Part shown: positions 1-12,845 of the stretch, in pieces
How positions within the stretch are numbered: position 1 is the first letter of the stretch
Layout of the letters: each line of letters starts with the position of its first letter
From: Diogma glabrata
Taxonomy: Eukaryota > Arthropoda > Insecta > Diptera > Cylindrotomidae
Assembly (NCBI GenBank): GCA_963693315.1
Contig: OY856187.1
Location: forward strand, 47,138,485-47,202,484
Length of the DNA stretch: 64,000 nucleotides
Reading direction: 5' to 3'
Translations under genes and position numbers: made by a program
The notes under the pieces: generated by a model
Told to the model about the DNA's origin: nothing
Seen by the model: only the letters and a program-made list of their open reading frames with translations
Database searches by the model: none

Positions 1-1076
<1,076 letters not shown>

Positions 1077-1079
1077 TTA

Positions 1080-1500
1080 AAAACGACTCACCACATAGCT
1101 TGGCCAGATTCCCCTCCAGTAGCTCAAAATTAATCGCTCATCCTCCCACAGTTTATCGATCGGTGAGCTCAGCAATCAGTATCACGACGACGATGGAAAA
1201 ATTATTGCAATCCAAACGGGTTGCTGATCAGTAATTTTTCTTTCACCTTTTTCTTTTATTACCGGAAATGTATCGTACTATTCAGCAGGTATGATGATGA
1301 CGATGCATAATCATAAAACAAAATAGTTGTGCCGGAAACGTATTAGTACAGTCAGCACCCGGTTAGAATCATACCATGCGGCCACTTATTTTCTGTAAAC
1401 TACACTCCAGCATCCAATTCACTGATTCACTTCGTCCTGATACCAGTGTCACCACAGAAATATCACAAAGAGTTGATGTAGATGGAATTAGGATGGTAAT
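1080..1500. other. Higher-complexity stretch of unknown nature
   Basis: This is visibly less A+T-rich than its surroundings. It holds an imperfect direct repeat: CCGGAAATGTATCGTACTA near 1262 resembles CCGGAAACGTATTAGTACA near 1333. No open frame or family is recognised. It could be an old transposon fragment or untranslated gene sequence; I cannot tell which. Confidence 0.4.
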
Positions 1501-2514
1501 AACACATCTATTAGAAACGTAGTCAAGCTCCAAATTTCAACAAGCAATTAAAAAAAATTATGATTATGTTTTTCTATTATGTAACAGTTTCTTGGTTAAA
1601 TTTATTTTTCTTCACATATACTTTTAATTTATGCTAACACAGAATTATGCTTATTTTTATATAAGAATGCAATTATTATTTATAGTTCTATATCACAGTT
1701 CAAACAGAAAACAAGTATTATCACAGCAATTCTACATTCATACTATTATTATTTACTATTAACTTTATCACAACATAAGAAAGGACTTTTAATTTAACTT
1801 AACCAATTTTCTTTTTATAAACAAAATTATGTCATCAGCTGTGGTTTTGTTTGTACAAATAGTTATAACCAAACCAACAATTGATAGAAAAACGGACATG
1901 CGTTTTAATTGGTTTTCCGGTCTCGCATTATCACAACCATAATTCAAGGAAGTTAACCTTGGGTTATAACTATCGTTCTTGAACTTTGTACCGGATTCTT
2001 TTCTTTTTATTATTCGCTGGATTAATTCCTTTAATTTTAATTAATAACATACACCAACTGTAGACGTCAAATAAAACAAAACACCTACAGATGTGAACTT
2101 GTTAGACATAATGTCGAACTAAGAGCGTTTCATATGTAATGTTGTTTTAATTTAATTAACACGGTACAAAACATATAAATTTTTTTTTAATTTTTCTAAT
2201 TAAATTAGACTAAATAGAAAAATTGCACTAATTGATCTATTTAATTATAAATTTAAACTAATTAAAAATTTCACTATTTAATCTATTGAAAAAAACGTGA
2301 ATTCAAAATAATTCCGTCATTTTGATATTCACGAGAGATTGTACAAAAAATAACAAGCGCAATAAGAGCAATAAGAGAGAGAGAAGCTATCTATGGCGTT
2401 GTATTTATAGTATAAAAAATGGTAGCATTAACTGGTAGCATATTTTATTGACTGAAAACCCACTAAGGAATTTGTATCATTAATTTGCATTAGAAAAAAT
2501 GGGGAAAGAATTAT
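1500..2514. other. A+T-rich DNA, nothing recognised
   Basis: No open frame of note and no repeat structure that I could match elsewhere in the window. Confidence 0.5.
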
Positions 2515-2765
2515 ATAAAAAAATTATTGATTACGAAATGATTGTAGGAAATCATACATGGAAATAGCGCGATTACGAATTAATGATATTGCACAACTAT
2601 TTTATAATAATTTTATCGCGATTAACGATTACAAATTGAATATAGGAAATTACATTGGGAAATAGCACACAACTGTTTTATGATAATTTTTAAACGGAAA
2701 CTATTGTAGATGACGATTATGGATTGAGTATAAGAAACTACGTTCAAAGAAAAAACGAAAGCAAC
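2515..2765. repeat. Degenerate tandem repeat, about 100-bp unit
   Basis: About two and a half decayed units share, in order, a GATTACGAA/GATTACAAA/GATTATGGA-like block, a GTAGGAAAT/ATAGGAAAT block, GGAAATAGC, and CACAACT followed by TTTTATGATAAT-like sequence. The units differ by many substitutions and small gaps, so this is an old array. Confidence 0.55.
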
Positions 2766-4490
2766 TATGAAAGTTTCGGTTTAGGTAAATTTAATGCGTG
2801 TGAAAAATGGTTCGATTCTCAATCGCGAAGTTTGAATTACACTTCATAACAAGTATTGTTGACAAACCATTTTATTAAAGGAAGAAAAATACCAGCGAGA
2901 ATCTGCTGTTGGATCTCAGATAATTTACTGATAAATTATATTGTGCCACTAGGGCATATGAGTTTTTCAAATGGCTGAAAAGAAAGTTGCACGACACACG
3001 TCGAATAAAAACGTTATACTTTGTTGTCATGGTTAACACTTTTTTAATTTTTCAAATTTAAATTTGAGTAAGATCACAGGTGGCTCTCAATCCATAAAGT
3101 ATAAAATTACGAAGGAGATCATAAAGAATCTCTAGCCTGAATACCATTTCGCATTATTCATTTCAATAACTGAATCAATAGTATCTTTGATTACTCTTTG
3201 TCTCACTCAAAATAAGTACAAACCTAAAGCTCACAAATGTTCACACAACTAAATAGTCCATAAGCTATAATATATCCATTTTACATAAAAACAACTAAAT
3301 AAAGAGCTTTGCGAAATGTTTTTTCCACTCCTTAAACGTACGGATTATATTCAGTTTCAAGTAGCAATAACAAGAAACATATATTCACCAAACAACCACC
3401 AAAAATTATATAATAAACTCATAAAAATTTCATGATTGTTGGATTTTACAGAAACCAAAAATTGAAAAAAAAAATATTTTTCAAGAGCCAACGAATCTCT
3501 CAGTTTATTCTATGTTCTACATTTTTTTTATGGATAAGTATTTACGTTTATTTCGATTTTTATCAACAACAAAAAACTTTTATATTATAAAATCGTTTTT
3601 CTGTTAAAATACCAGATAAAAACTGAAAATATAATAAAAAATGAATTTTAGAAATTTAATATAACAAATAAAATAAAAAAAAATAAACCCTTTTGTAAAA
3701 CGATTGGTTTCTAGAAATATTAGGTTAGGTATGTCAACAACGTTTGTTCGTTAAATGCATAAAAACTTAGCTGCAACTTATAGATTTTTGTCTGACTCGT
3801 ATATTTAATTAGAGGACTTCGTTTTGGTCCACTTCTATTATGGATAAGATATCAGTTTATATTAAATATCCCGCGCAAATTTTTTTCTCATAATTTTGTT
3901 TTTTTCTGGCGTTCATGATCCTTGTAGAAGCGTTGCCAAGCTAATCAGCTTCAAATATTCACCACATTCATTCGCAACACCGAAATAATTACCATGGCAG
4001 CCAATTTTTTTAAGGTCGTTTATTACTTCCGTCTCCCGCTGTAGTCGTGGTCTAGCTCGCGGCACTCCCTCCCTAGGGTACTAATGTACATTTTGTTAAT
4101 CATTCCGGACTGTGAATTGGTTCATTGAACTTGCTCTGAAAAAGGTCTCTGATCTCAAAGATATATCGGGTTCTGTACTCTTCATCGTCTGTCTTAAGTG
4201 GACTAAAAATAAAGCTTAGGATCTTATGCTCCAATACAAATAAATGTGATTCGTCATTTTGTGTAAGGGTCCACGTTAGTGGAATTCAGTAAGTGCATTC
4301 GGTATTAATTATCATCGGTTATTTAAAAATTAAAAAATGAAAAACTTAACCAAGAGGGCTCTGACGAACCGATCGATTACATTTAAATAACAATAAAAAT
4401 TAGCTTAACCCATTATACTTGATGGCCATCTGGATACCTCTCATCATATAACTTACAAAACAATTAGCAATTAATGATGACCCAAAAAAT
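2766..4490. other. A+T-rich DNA, one less A+T-rich patch near 4000-4240
   Basis: No gene can be supported. The patch at about 3950-4240 is richer in G+C and may be decayed coding sequence of a transposon, but no frame on either strand gave a recognisable motif. Confidence 0.45.
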
Positions 4491-4491
4491 G

Positions 4492-4795
4492 TTAAAAATA
4501 CAAATATTGTTGCACCAACAGGTTATTGTTGACCAACAAAAATTGTTGCACCAAAATTAAATAGGCGATTGTTGAATAATCATATAAATACAAAAAATTC
4601 ATTGCACTCAAAAATAAACGTGTGTTTGTTGAATATGAATACAAAAAATCGTTGCACAAAAATAAATGGGTGATTGTTGAATAAGAATACAAAAATCTTT
4701 ACAACAAAATTAAGCCAGTGATTGTGCAATAATTATATAAACACTAAAATTGTTGTACTAAAAAAATACAGGTGATTGTTGAATATTGTGATTGC
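4492..4795. repeat. Minisatellite, about 50-57 bp unit
   Basis: About five degenerate copies of a unit with the order TTGTTGCAC, AAAAATAAAT, GGTGATTGTTGAATA, then ATACAAAAAAT. Spacing of the GATTGTTGAATA or equivalent block gives the 50-57 bp period. Small open frames on the minus strand here are by-products of the repeat. Confidence 0.75.
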
Positions 4796-5019
4796 TAAAG
4801 AAATATCACAAATACAATCAATAGGAACTAAATTAATCAACATTAATACGGGCTTGACTAGTGGAATGAATATATAAAGAACTGGTACCAACACTTTTAT
4901 TGTTGATGTCATCAGAGCTGTGAGATCTGTGAGCTCCTTCATATTATCTCATTACTTCAGTGTTTAAAATTTTTTGTTAATAGAAATTATTCTTCTATTA
5001 ACATAAAATGTTATTTAAT

Positions 5020-6215
5020 GAAGTTCGAAAAAAGATGACAAATTCGATTTTTAGTCGGACTAATAATCTTTAAAATTAAATATCTCAATAACACGAACTA
5101 ACGCCTCTTGGTAAATTTGAAATGTTTTAGCGCAAGAACAGAACTATTTTAAAAAAAAGTAGGCTGCCTTTAGGACTACCGACAGAAGTGAAAACTTAAA
5201 ACTGTGAAATACCTGTGTTTTTATCGTATAAATATAACAAAATTTTTACTTACTTTACCACACTTACACATTGTTATTAACTGAGAAAAACATAAAATTC
5301 AATAAAGAAGAAAAAACAAAATATGAATCAAGAGAACGGGAATAAAATTATTTATAATATATTATCATTAATTTCAACAATGTTTAGGCTATTCGTACTA
5401 TTAATTGCGTTTTCTTTATTAAAAAATATAAAGAAAAACACACAAATCAAATATTACAAAAACAATTTTTTTATTTTACTTAAAAATACAACAAAATCTT
5501 TATTTACTATTACTTACACACTGTTATAAAACGGTACAAAATGAAATTCATTAAAAAAGAAAAAAAAACAAATTATATATCCAGAAAATGAGAATAACTA
5601 ATAAGAAAATAACAAATGATTACAATTTATCTCACTCTCTTTTAATATTTAGTTTAAATGTAATATTTATTTAGAGTGACGATGACTTGAATAAATAAAT
5701 TTCTCCCCATAGAAAATTGCACAACGCACCTAAAAAAATTTTCACTTCAAGAAGTTCAAATTCAATTGATCTTTGATCATCTTTAAAAAAGTTTTTATAT
5801 TTAAATTTTAAAATCAAACATAAAAAAGTTTGTTGAAATCGGTATAGCCATTCCTTAGCAAATTGAAAGCTGCTTCGGATCGGCAAAATTTGCATTTTTC
5901 ATGCGTGTGGGGGCGCCTTTCCCCTCCCTAAGCTCACACAATGCACTTAAAAAAATTGTAAAATAAGTAGTATTTTTTATTTGATCAATACTACTTATAT
6001 GCCAAGTTTCAGAAAAAACAAGAATGGTCAAGTTTTCACAACTCGATCTAGAGACTAGAACAAGTTTTTCTTCAATATTGATAGTGCTACCACTAGTAGA
6101 TTTTGTCTGTTTTGTTTTTTTACCAATCAACTTCAAATCATTATTTATAACAACCAAAAATACTATCACTATTTGAATTATCAGTTTAACATAATTATTT
6201 TTATTATTCAAATTA
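5020..6215 (-). mobile_element. Family M palindromic element copy, interrupted
   Basis: Segments at 5020-5155 and 5690-6215 match, in reverse complement, the middle and one arm of the fuller copy at 35640-36410. Shared blocks include the sequence around AACGCCTCT, the block around AAATCGGTATAGCC, and ACTACTTATATGCCAAGTTTC. The two segments are separated by about 530 bp of unrelated DNA, so this old copy was split by an insertion. No protein is encoded. Confidence 0.6.
5160..5690. repeat. Insert in family M copy, with an internal direct repeat
   Basis: Two degenerate direct repeats of about 130 bp, at about 5235-5360 and 5490-5610. Both hold an AACAAAATNTTTA block, a CTTACACA block, an ATTCANTAAANAAGAAAAAA block and a GAAAATGAGAATAA-like end. 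The 68-residue open frame at 5323-5529 is low-complexity A+T sequence and I do not treat it as a gene. Confidence 0.45.
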
Positions 6216-7092
6216 TGTATTAATATTTACTATTGATGGTGACAATGTTGTTAACTGTTGTTGTCTTTCAACTCGTATATTTGTTTATGTGCTTATAAAC
6301 AATTAAATAAATTTGTTCAACACAAGCGATTTATTTTTAATACAATCGTGCAACAAAAAAAACATTTTCTTCTTTAAAAATTAATTAATAATTACTTCGG
6401 TCTGAAAGACCTAAGTATTACATTCATGAGCTCAAAGTGAAATTCTTACCCCCACTTTTTTGGCATTTCTCGCCGTAGGAACAAAAAATAGTTTTTTTTT
6501 CTAAAAATAGGTTTACTCAATGGGAAGAGCCGAAAGGACGATGTGTTCGATAACTGTACCGGAAGTGTGTCAAAAAAAATCGTCAAGTGTGTCAAAAGTC
6601 AAAATAAGGAAATTTGCATATTTTTTGCTTAAAAAATGTTCATTTTAAGTGATTACGAGTAGGAACATTGAATTCGGAGAAATCTTGATGGTCGGGATTG
6701 GTATGTGAGACCAAAATCTAGGTTATTGCATTATAAGTTTGTCAAAAAAATGTCAAGTGTGTCAAAAAAAAGATTTTTATTTATTTTTTTACCTAATTTT
6801 TTGGAAAAAGATAAAATTAATAATTTGTATGATATGAAAATAAATTATTATTATAGAGAATTATGGCATTATAAGTTTGTCAAAAAAATAATGTCAAGCG
6901 TGTCAAAAATTGATTTCATTGATTTTTTTAGTCAATTTTTTGGGAAAAAAATGTAGCTGTTTTTATGACGTAAATGTAATTGAACATGAAATTGGACATG
7001 GAAATTTTTTAATTTGTTATAGTTTTTGAAATATTTTTGGAATTTTGAAAAAAACTTGTATATTTTTGATTTTGTAATAATTTTTGCAATAT

Positions 7093-7769
7093 TGTAACGA
7101 CTCTTCGTTGGTTCTTTTAGATTATTGAACAAACACGACAGTAAAAGACAGATCTTGAGTTAACAGAATCTCAAACTTTATTTGTCATCAAATTACAGCA
7201 GCTTCCGTTTTTCCTTACAATAAATTCCAGGGTCTCCAATTTATGTACACTAAACTTCACCGCTTTTCCACAATTTGAATCAATAATATTCGGAATCGTA
7301 AAATCTGTATTTACTATTCCACTAAGTTCAGATTCTTTCACTATTAGTACCCAGGCTCAAGTACCACCGATTATTCCTTATACTTTCGAATATGTGTAAA
7401 ACACTTTTAATTCCAAAATTAAAACTGACTCTCTGATATTTTTGTTTGCTTATTTATATCGAAAAATAAATAAATCGAAACTTCTATAATCCACTAGAAA
7501 TCAATACTACGTAGTCCGTACATCTGAAATAGGCCACACCTGTTTTCATTCATACTTGCATTTGTATTAGCGAACTCAAATTTAATTTATGCAAAATGTT
7601 TTAGGTAACTCCTTTTAATTCAATAATGTAAACATTTGTATAACAAATTTAATTTACATTAATTTATGCAATACAATTTGCAATACAAGTAAAAGATTGA
7701 AAAAGGAGTTAACTTTCAATTCATGAATGAGTAAATAAAATTAACCCATTCTGGACGAAGTTTATTACA
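7093..7769 (-). repeat. 3' LTR of gypsy element 1
   Basis: 677 bp, ends TG and CA. It differs from the copy at 10705-11381 at two positions by my reading (near 7503 and 7623). The target duplication ATAT lies at 7089-7092. Confidence 0.95.
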
Positions 7770-7780
7770 TTGCCCTCCAT
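7770..7780 (-). other. Polypurine tract of gypsy element 1
   Basis: Read on the minus strand, ATGGAGGGCAA lies immediately before the 3' LTR, the position where plus-strand DNA synthesis is primed in LTR elements. Confidence 0.8.
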
Positions 7781-10558
7781 CTAGTTTTGTTCGTCCCGAA
7801 CAATATCAGAGATCGCATTGGTGCTGTTACCTTGGTACGGTGCCAACCTTTGCAGATGTATCACTTTCATCTTGGTACGGGGTCCCTTTTGTATGCGGTA
7901 GATGACATCATTAATTCGTTTGATTATTTTATATGGGCCTTCCCAATCTGGCTGCAGCTTGGGTGATCTTCCCTTAGTTCTTCTGGGGTTGTATAGCCAT
8001 ACCAATTCTCCTTCTTGAAAACCGCCACTATTTGCATTTATGTCGTACCTGGTTTTCATTTTGTCACTGGCAATCTTAATGTGGTCTCGAACCTGCTGAT
8101 GGATTTTATTCATCTTCTCCCTTAGTTGTCCCACATAATCTGTTTTCGTGGATACCAGACCTCCAGGGATGCCGAACTCGATGTCACTAGGCAGATGTAG
8201 TTCTCTTCCGAACATGATATTTGCTGGCGTTTCACTTGTCGTATCGTGCACTGCGCTACGATAGGCCATCAAGAATAACGGAAGATCCTTGTCCCAATTT
8301 CTTTGGTTGGCTTCTACTACCTTTGACAAATGTTCTTCCATGGTTCGGTTGAATCGTTCTACCATGCCATCCGGTTGTGGGTTCATAGGTGTAGTTCGTG
8401 TTTTTCTAATGCCGAGTGTTCTGCACAGCTCTTCCATCAGTTGAGATTCAAAATTCCTTCCCTGGTCGGTATGCAACTCGAGCGGTGTTCCATATCTGCA
8501 AACCCATTCATTGACTAATGTTTCCGCGACCGTAACTGCTTCCTGGTTCGGTATTGCATAAGCTTCCGGCCATTTTGTAAAGTAATCAATGACCACCATG
8601 ATGTATTTGTTACCTTTTGTAGTTTCCGGAAATGGCCCCGCGATGTCTATAGCAATTCTCTCCATTGGGGCGCCCACATTGTACTGTTGCATCTCTCCTC
8701 GAGTTCTAGTCTTTGGTCCTTTGCTCGCCGCACAAGTATCACATCGCCGACACCATTGCTCTACGTCGGCTCGATACCTTACCCAATAAAACCTCTCCCT
8801 TACTTTAGCCAGGGTTTTATTGACTCCCAGGTGTCCTCCAGAAATACTTCCATGCAGCTTTCCCAGTACCTCTTCTACTCGACTTGATGGCAACACCAGC
8901 TGCTCCAACACTTTCTTTCCATCAGCAGACTCCCATTGTCTTTTTAGTATCCCGTTGTCCATCAAAAGTGAGTCCCATTGCGCCCAGTAGCATTTCACCT
9001 CCGTACTTAAAGGTGCTACCTCTTTCCACTCCGGTCGCCTTCCCTCGGTTTTCCATTTCAATATCGGTGCCATAGCTGGATCCTTTTGCTGCTCTCTTTT
9101 CATTGACTCGGTACACCAATCGTCAGGAGTTTGGAACTTAATTTGCTTCACTGTCATTGCTTGACTTCTCTCAGTCCTGCTACATGACTTGCGCTCCTCA
9201 ATACAGGGTTTTCTTGAACGATCGTCAGCGTTGCAATGTATCCTTCCCTTCTGGTGTGAACCGCGGAAATCTCTTTCCTTTTTGACATCCAATTGCTTGT
9301 TTGAGAGCTTCATCAACTGGACTGGAACTACTCCTTCTTTTGCTGCTACTAGTGCTTTGCATTCCCGTCTGATGTGTTCTAACTGCCCGCAATTCCAGCA
9401 TCTTACTCTGCTAGATCTTCTTCGTTGATTTCGTTTAGGCTTATCTTCCAACTTTTTGACATGCATGATCACTTCATCAAGCGCTGCTTTTAGTGGCTCT
9501 TCAGAAACTTCCATCTTACGTACTCTATCTAAGGCAAGCGCTCTTTTTCCAGCTTCCATTTGTAAGGCCAATGCTAAGACTTCCGTAGGTAGTTTCTTCC
9601 CGCTTAAATACAGCTGATTTCTCATTTGTACATCTCGAAGAGCATTGATAAATGTATCGGCGGCCAGGTCGTCTCGATGTTCAGCGTTATAGTTCGGGTA
9701 TGACAGATTTACCAGTCTCACAATGTCAGCCTCTAATTCTTGCAAAGTTTCGCTGACCCCTTGTTTCCGTGTTTTGAGCTGCATGCGATGGAGAGCTTGC
9801 ATATGACTTTCCCCATATCTTACCTCTAAGGCCTCCATTATCTTGCTGTAATCACGCTCTGTCGCTGATAGTGTTTGCAAAATTTCAGCAGCAGGTCCCT
9901 TCAATGCCAATATAAGCGCATTTGCTTTTTGCCGGTGATCAACCCCAGTTGTTGCTATCTCAAATTGCATCTTAAATATCTGATACGATGTAGATCCATC
10001 AAATGCAGGTATTTTCACTCTAGCTGGAGCTGAACTAGTTGATGGATTGATCATGTTACTTAACTTCAATTGTGCTATTTCTTGGCGAAATTCACTCGAG
10101 AGTTTGCGTAATTTCTCTTCGTGTTCTTCGGTAACTTTCCGCAGCTCCCTTTCCATGTTGTTGATTTTAACCTCCGCACTGGATATACGTGACTCGATTA
10201 CTTCACGTAGTTGTTGTTGATCTAATTTTTGTTCTGCCGCCAGTTTCTCTTGTCGGGCCATGAGATCAGCAAGTTGTTGTTGTTGGTTGTTTCCTTGTTT
10301 GGCCGCCAATTGCTCTTGTTTGGCCATCATATCGGCAAGTTGTTGTTGTTGCTCTACTTTTTGTTCTGCTGCCAAAACTTTTTGTTCTGCTGCCTGTTTC
10401 TCTTGTCGGGCCATCATATCAGCAAGTTGTTGTTGTTGTTGTGTCATCATTTCTTTCATCAACACCATCATCGGATCAATTGTTGGTGCATTCTGAAGCG
10501 GAGCTTCCTCCAGTTCTATATCTATGACCTCTGTGTTTTGGCCTGCTTCTTCTAAAAC
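7781..10558 (-). pseudogene. Gag-integrase fusion polyprotein, RT deleted
   Basis: The long frame (896 residues from the Met at 10471) is open back to a TAA at 10559-10561. From that Met: residues 10-135 are a Gln-rich coiled coil with three LADMMARQEK-like repeats; 150-345 are Gag capsid-like; 358-371 are a CCHC knuckle (CWNCGQLEHIRREC). Near residue 405 the sequence jumps to the end of RNase H (HCNADDRSRKPC). The integrase zinc site follows (H540, H547, C577, C580), then the core with D609, D669 and E705 in DD35E spacing, and a GPY-type C-terminus at 821-880. Protease, RT and most of RNase H are gone, but the frame is intact across the junction. Whether the fused product is made is unknown; an upstream stop cuts off the Gag N-terminus. 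Confidence 0.9.
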
Positions 10559-10675
10559 TTAATGCAGCCGGAATGCAAGTTCTGCCTTCGTTCCATGGAT
10601 TGGAGCATTCCTTTTCCTCAACTCATCCTTCAGCTGGGTCTGGCTGAGATCACTAATATTTACGGTCCTTAACAT
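10559..10675 (-). pseudogene. Gag N-terminus with SAP-like motif, ends at in-frame stop
   Basis: Starts at the ATG at 10673-10675 (MLRTVNISDLSQ), just inside the primer binding site, and ends at TAA 10559-10561. It is in the same frame as the long Gag-integrase frame, so a single stop separates them. The segment LSQTQLKDELRKRN...GTKAELAFRL has the spacing of hydrophobic and basic residues and the G-K pair of a SAP helix-loop-helix motif, which binds nucleic acid in host proteins. My reading is that one Gag start region was broken by a nonsense mutation. The alternative, a short separate leader protein, is less likely. An ATG at 10744 would extend the frame through the primer site into the LTR and is improbable as the start. 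Confidence 0.7.
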
Positions 10676-10684
10676 TGTTTCAAT

Positions 10685-10703
10685 AATCCCACTTCTGACA
10701 CCA
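10685..10703 (-). other. Primer binding site, tRNA-Leu type
   Basis: The plus strand here reads AATCCCACTTCTGACACCA, one base from the 5' LTR. This matches the 3' end of a metazoan tRNA-Leu with its CCA, as I recall that tRNA, so the minus-strand RNA would pair with it over 19 nt. Confidence 0.75.
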
Positions 10704-10704
10704 C

Positions 10705-11381
10705 TGTAACGACTCTTCGTTGGTTCTTTTAGATTATTGAACAAACACGACAGTAAAAGACAGATCTTGAGTTAACAGAATCTCAAACTTTATTTGTCAT
10801 CAAATTACAGCAGCTTCCGTTTTTCCTTACAATAAATTCCAGGGTCTCCAATTTATGTACACTAAACTTCACCGCTTTTCCACAATTTGAATCAATAATA
10901 TTCGGAATCGTAAAATCTGTATTTACTATTCCACTAAGTTCAGATTCTTTCACTATTAGTACCCAGGCTCAAGTACCACCGATTATTCCTTATACTTTCG
11001 AATATGTGTAAAACACTTTTAATTCCAAAATTAAAACTGACTCTCTGATATTTTTGTTTGCTTATTTATATCGAAAAATAAATAAATCGAAACTTATATA
11101 ATCCACTAGAAATCAATACTACGTAGTCCGTACATCTGAAATAGGCCACACCTGTTTTCATTCATACTTGCATTTGTATTAGCGAACTCAAATTTAATTT
11201 ATGCAAAATGTTTTAGGTAACTCCTTTTAATTCATTAATGTAAACATTTGTATAACAAATTTAATTTACATTAATTTATGCAATACAATTTGCAATACAA
11301 GTAAAAGATTGAAAAAGGAGTTAACTTTCAATTCATGAATGAGTAAATAAAATTAACCCATTCTGGACGAAGTTTATTACA
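10705..11381 (-). repeat. 5' LTR of gypsy element 1
   Basis: 677 bp with TG...CA ends, partner of 7093-7769. The ATAT target duplication follows at 11382-11385. Confidence 0.95.
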
Positions 11382-12200
11382 ATATATTTAGAATTTTGGA
11401 TAAAGTTTTAACTTTTGATTTTGTAAGAATTTTTGGAATTTTGGAAAATTTGAAATTTTTGATTTTATTATAATTTTTGGAATTTTGAAAAAAGTTTCAA
11501 ATTTTGATTTTGTAATAATTTTTGCAATATGTTTAGAATGTTGAAAAAAGTTTGATATTATAATAATTTTTACAATATGTTTGGAATTTTGAAAGAGATC
11601 TGAATTTGTGATTTTGTAATATTTTCTCGAATCGCTAAATTGAAGGTTTTTGAATAGTTTGCTGAAAATGTAAATGAAAATGAAATTGGACATGGACATT
11701 TTTGAATTTGTTATTGTTTTTGAATATTTTTGGAATGTTGAAAAAGTTTCAAATTTTGATTTTGTAAGAATTTTTGGAATATTTTTAGAATTTTGAAAAA
11801 TTTGAAATTTTTGATTTTATTATAATTTTGGGAAAAGTTTCAATTTTTGATATTGTTATAATTTTTGCAATATTTTTAGAGTTTTGGAAAAAGTCTGAAT
11901 TTTTAAGTATTTTTGGAATATTATTAGAATTTAGAAAAAGTTTAAATCTTTGATTTTATTCTAATTTTTGGAATATTTTTGGAATTTTGAAAAAAGCTTC
12001 AATTTTTGATTTTGTATAATTTTTTCAATCTTTTCAGAATTTTTGAAAAAGTTTAATCTTTGATTTTGTAATAATTTTTGGAATTTCAAAAAAAGTTTGA
12101 TTTTATTTAACTTTTACAATATTTTTGGAATTTTGAAAGAAATATGAATTTGTGATTTTGTAATATTTTCTCGCAACGCTAAATAGAGAGGTTTTTGAGT
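11382..12200 (+). repeat. A+T-rich tandem array, core of family X copy
   Basis: Degenerate units of roughly 55-60 bp built from GGAATTTTGAAAAA, TTTTTGATTTTGTAATAA and TTTTTGCAATATTTTTAG blocks. The same array, less diverged, occupies 54720-56930 and 58290-58560. The stretch 6960-7092 is the part of this array left of the LTR insertion. Confidence 0.8.
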
Positions 12201-12711
12201 AGTTTGCTTAGTGTATAATCTTTTCAATTATGTTAATTTGTGATCTGTTATAATTTTCCGGCATCGTATTGATGTTTCGAGTTAGTTTTGTAATAAATTT
12301 CTAAACAGAGATTAAAAAAAATACTTCTACTTTAACAAAGAGTTATGTTTGATATACATCGCTGCCCAAAACTAAAAACCATGTCCTCATAAAAGTCGAA
12401 AAAGCCGAAAACCATATCAAAATCCTTAACCCAGACCGAAGTCTTGATATCTCAGAGCTGTGAGATTTCAGCCCCTCCATATTTTACTATTAATTATTAA
12501 ACTTCATTTTTCTATAAAACTTTTTCTTTTAATTTAATTAAATTATTATCATTTTCACAAATGATTTCATAACACTGATTAGAATTTAAACAAATTAATT
12601 CAACCATTTTATTTTTATAATCTTCTAATTTTTGATTATAGTCACGAACTGATATCTTAAATCTGTATTTCTGAATGCTGACCGCCACGAATAAAACATT
12701 TTCACATAATC

Positions 12712-12845
12712 CTAATCCCTAGTTGGGCATGGTATCTTCGGATATTCAGAGACGTTAATTTGTAGTTTATTATAATTAACACTAAACATGCCTAACTTGG
12801 AATAAAAAACAAAAAAACAAAAAAAAACAAAAACATATTTATATT
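12712..12845 (+). mobile_element. LINE 3' end scrap with A-rich tail
   Basis: The sequence around GGCATGGTATCTTCGG, then ACACTAAACATGCCTAACT and an A-rich tail, matches the 3' untranslated end of the LINE fragment at 48120-48235. It is an extreme 5' truncation, as expected when target-primed reverse transcription stops early. The minus-strand open frame across it is not a gene. Confidence 0.65.

Larger units (their letters stand above)
7093..11381 (-). mobile_element. Ty3/gypsy LTR retrotransposon 1, deletion derivative
   Basis: A 4,289-bp element in minus orientation. It has 677-bp LTRs with TG...CA ends, a 4-bp ATAT target duplication (7089-7092 and 11382-11385), a primer binding site at 10685-10703 and a polypurine tract just inside the other LTR. 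The coding part holds Gag and integrase, but protease, reverse transcriptase and nearly all of RNase H are missing. It cannot move on its own enzymes. I saw only two LTR differences, so the insertion is young. It interrupts a tandem repeat unit of family X; removing it rejoins GCAATAT to ATTTAGAATTTTGG, a junction that recurs throughout that repeat. Confidence 0.95.
6391..12478 (+). mobile_element. Family X element, interrupted by gypsy element 1
   Basis: It begins with a 23-nt imperfect hairpin (ACTTCGGTCT, three bases, AGACCTAAGT) that recurs at 54305, 57433 and, inverted, at 63132. About 700 bp of conserved left region containing repeated GTGTCAAAA words follows, then an A+T-rich tandem core (11382-12200). 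The right region (12300-12478) matches 62150-62330 in reverse complement. Near that end, CAGACCGAAGT is the inverse of the left terminus, so the element has short terminal inverted repeats. Without the LTR element the copy is about 1.8 kb. No protein was found. Class unknown: foldback-like or another non-autonomous DNA element. Confidence 0.6.

Noticed and set aside
2790..2840. TGGTTCGATTCTCAATCGC as a possible tRNA T-arm
   Set aside because: The flanking bases do not form an acceptor stem, D-arm or anticodon arm in the right spacing.
3715..3735. TTAGGTTAGG as a telomere repeat
   Set aside because: Only two units in an interior position; expected by chance.
4492..4795. Regularly spaced repeats as a CRISPR array
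   Set aside because: Units are degenerate, directly adjacent without unique spacers, and the DNA is eukaryotic.
8330..10555. Several plus-strand open frames opposite the Gag-integrase gene
   Set aside because: They are antisense shadows of a well-supported minus-strand polyprotein and show no motifs.
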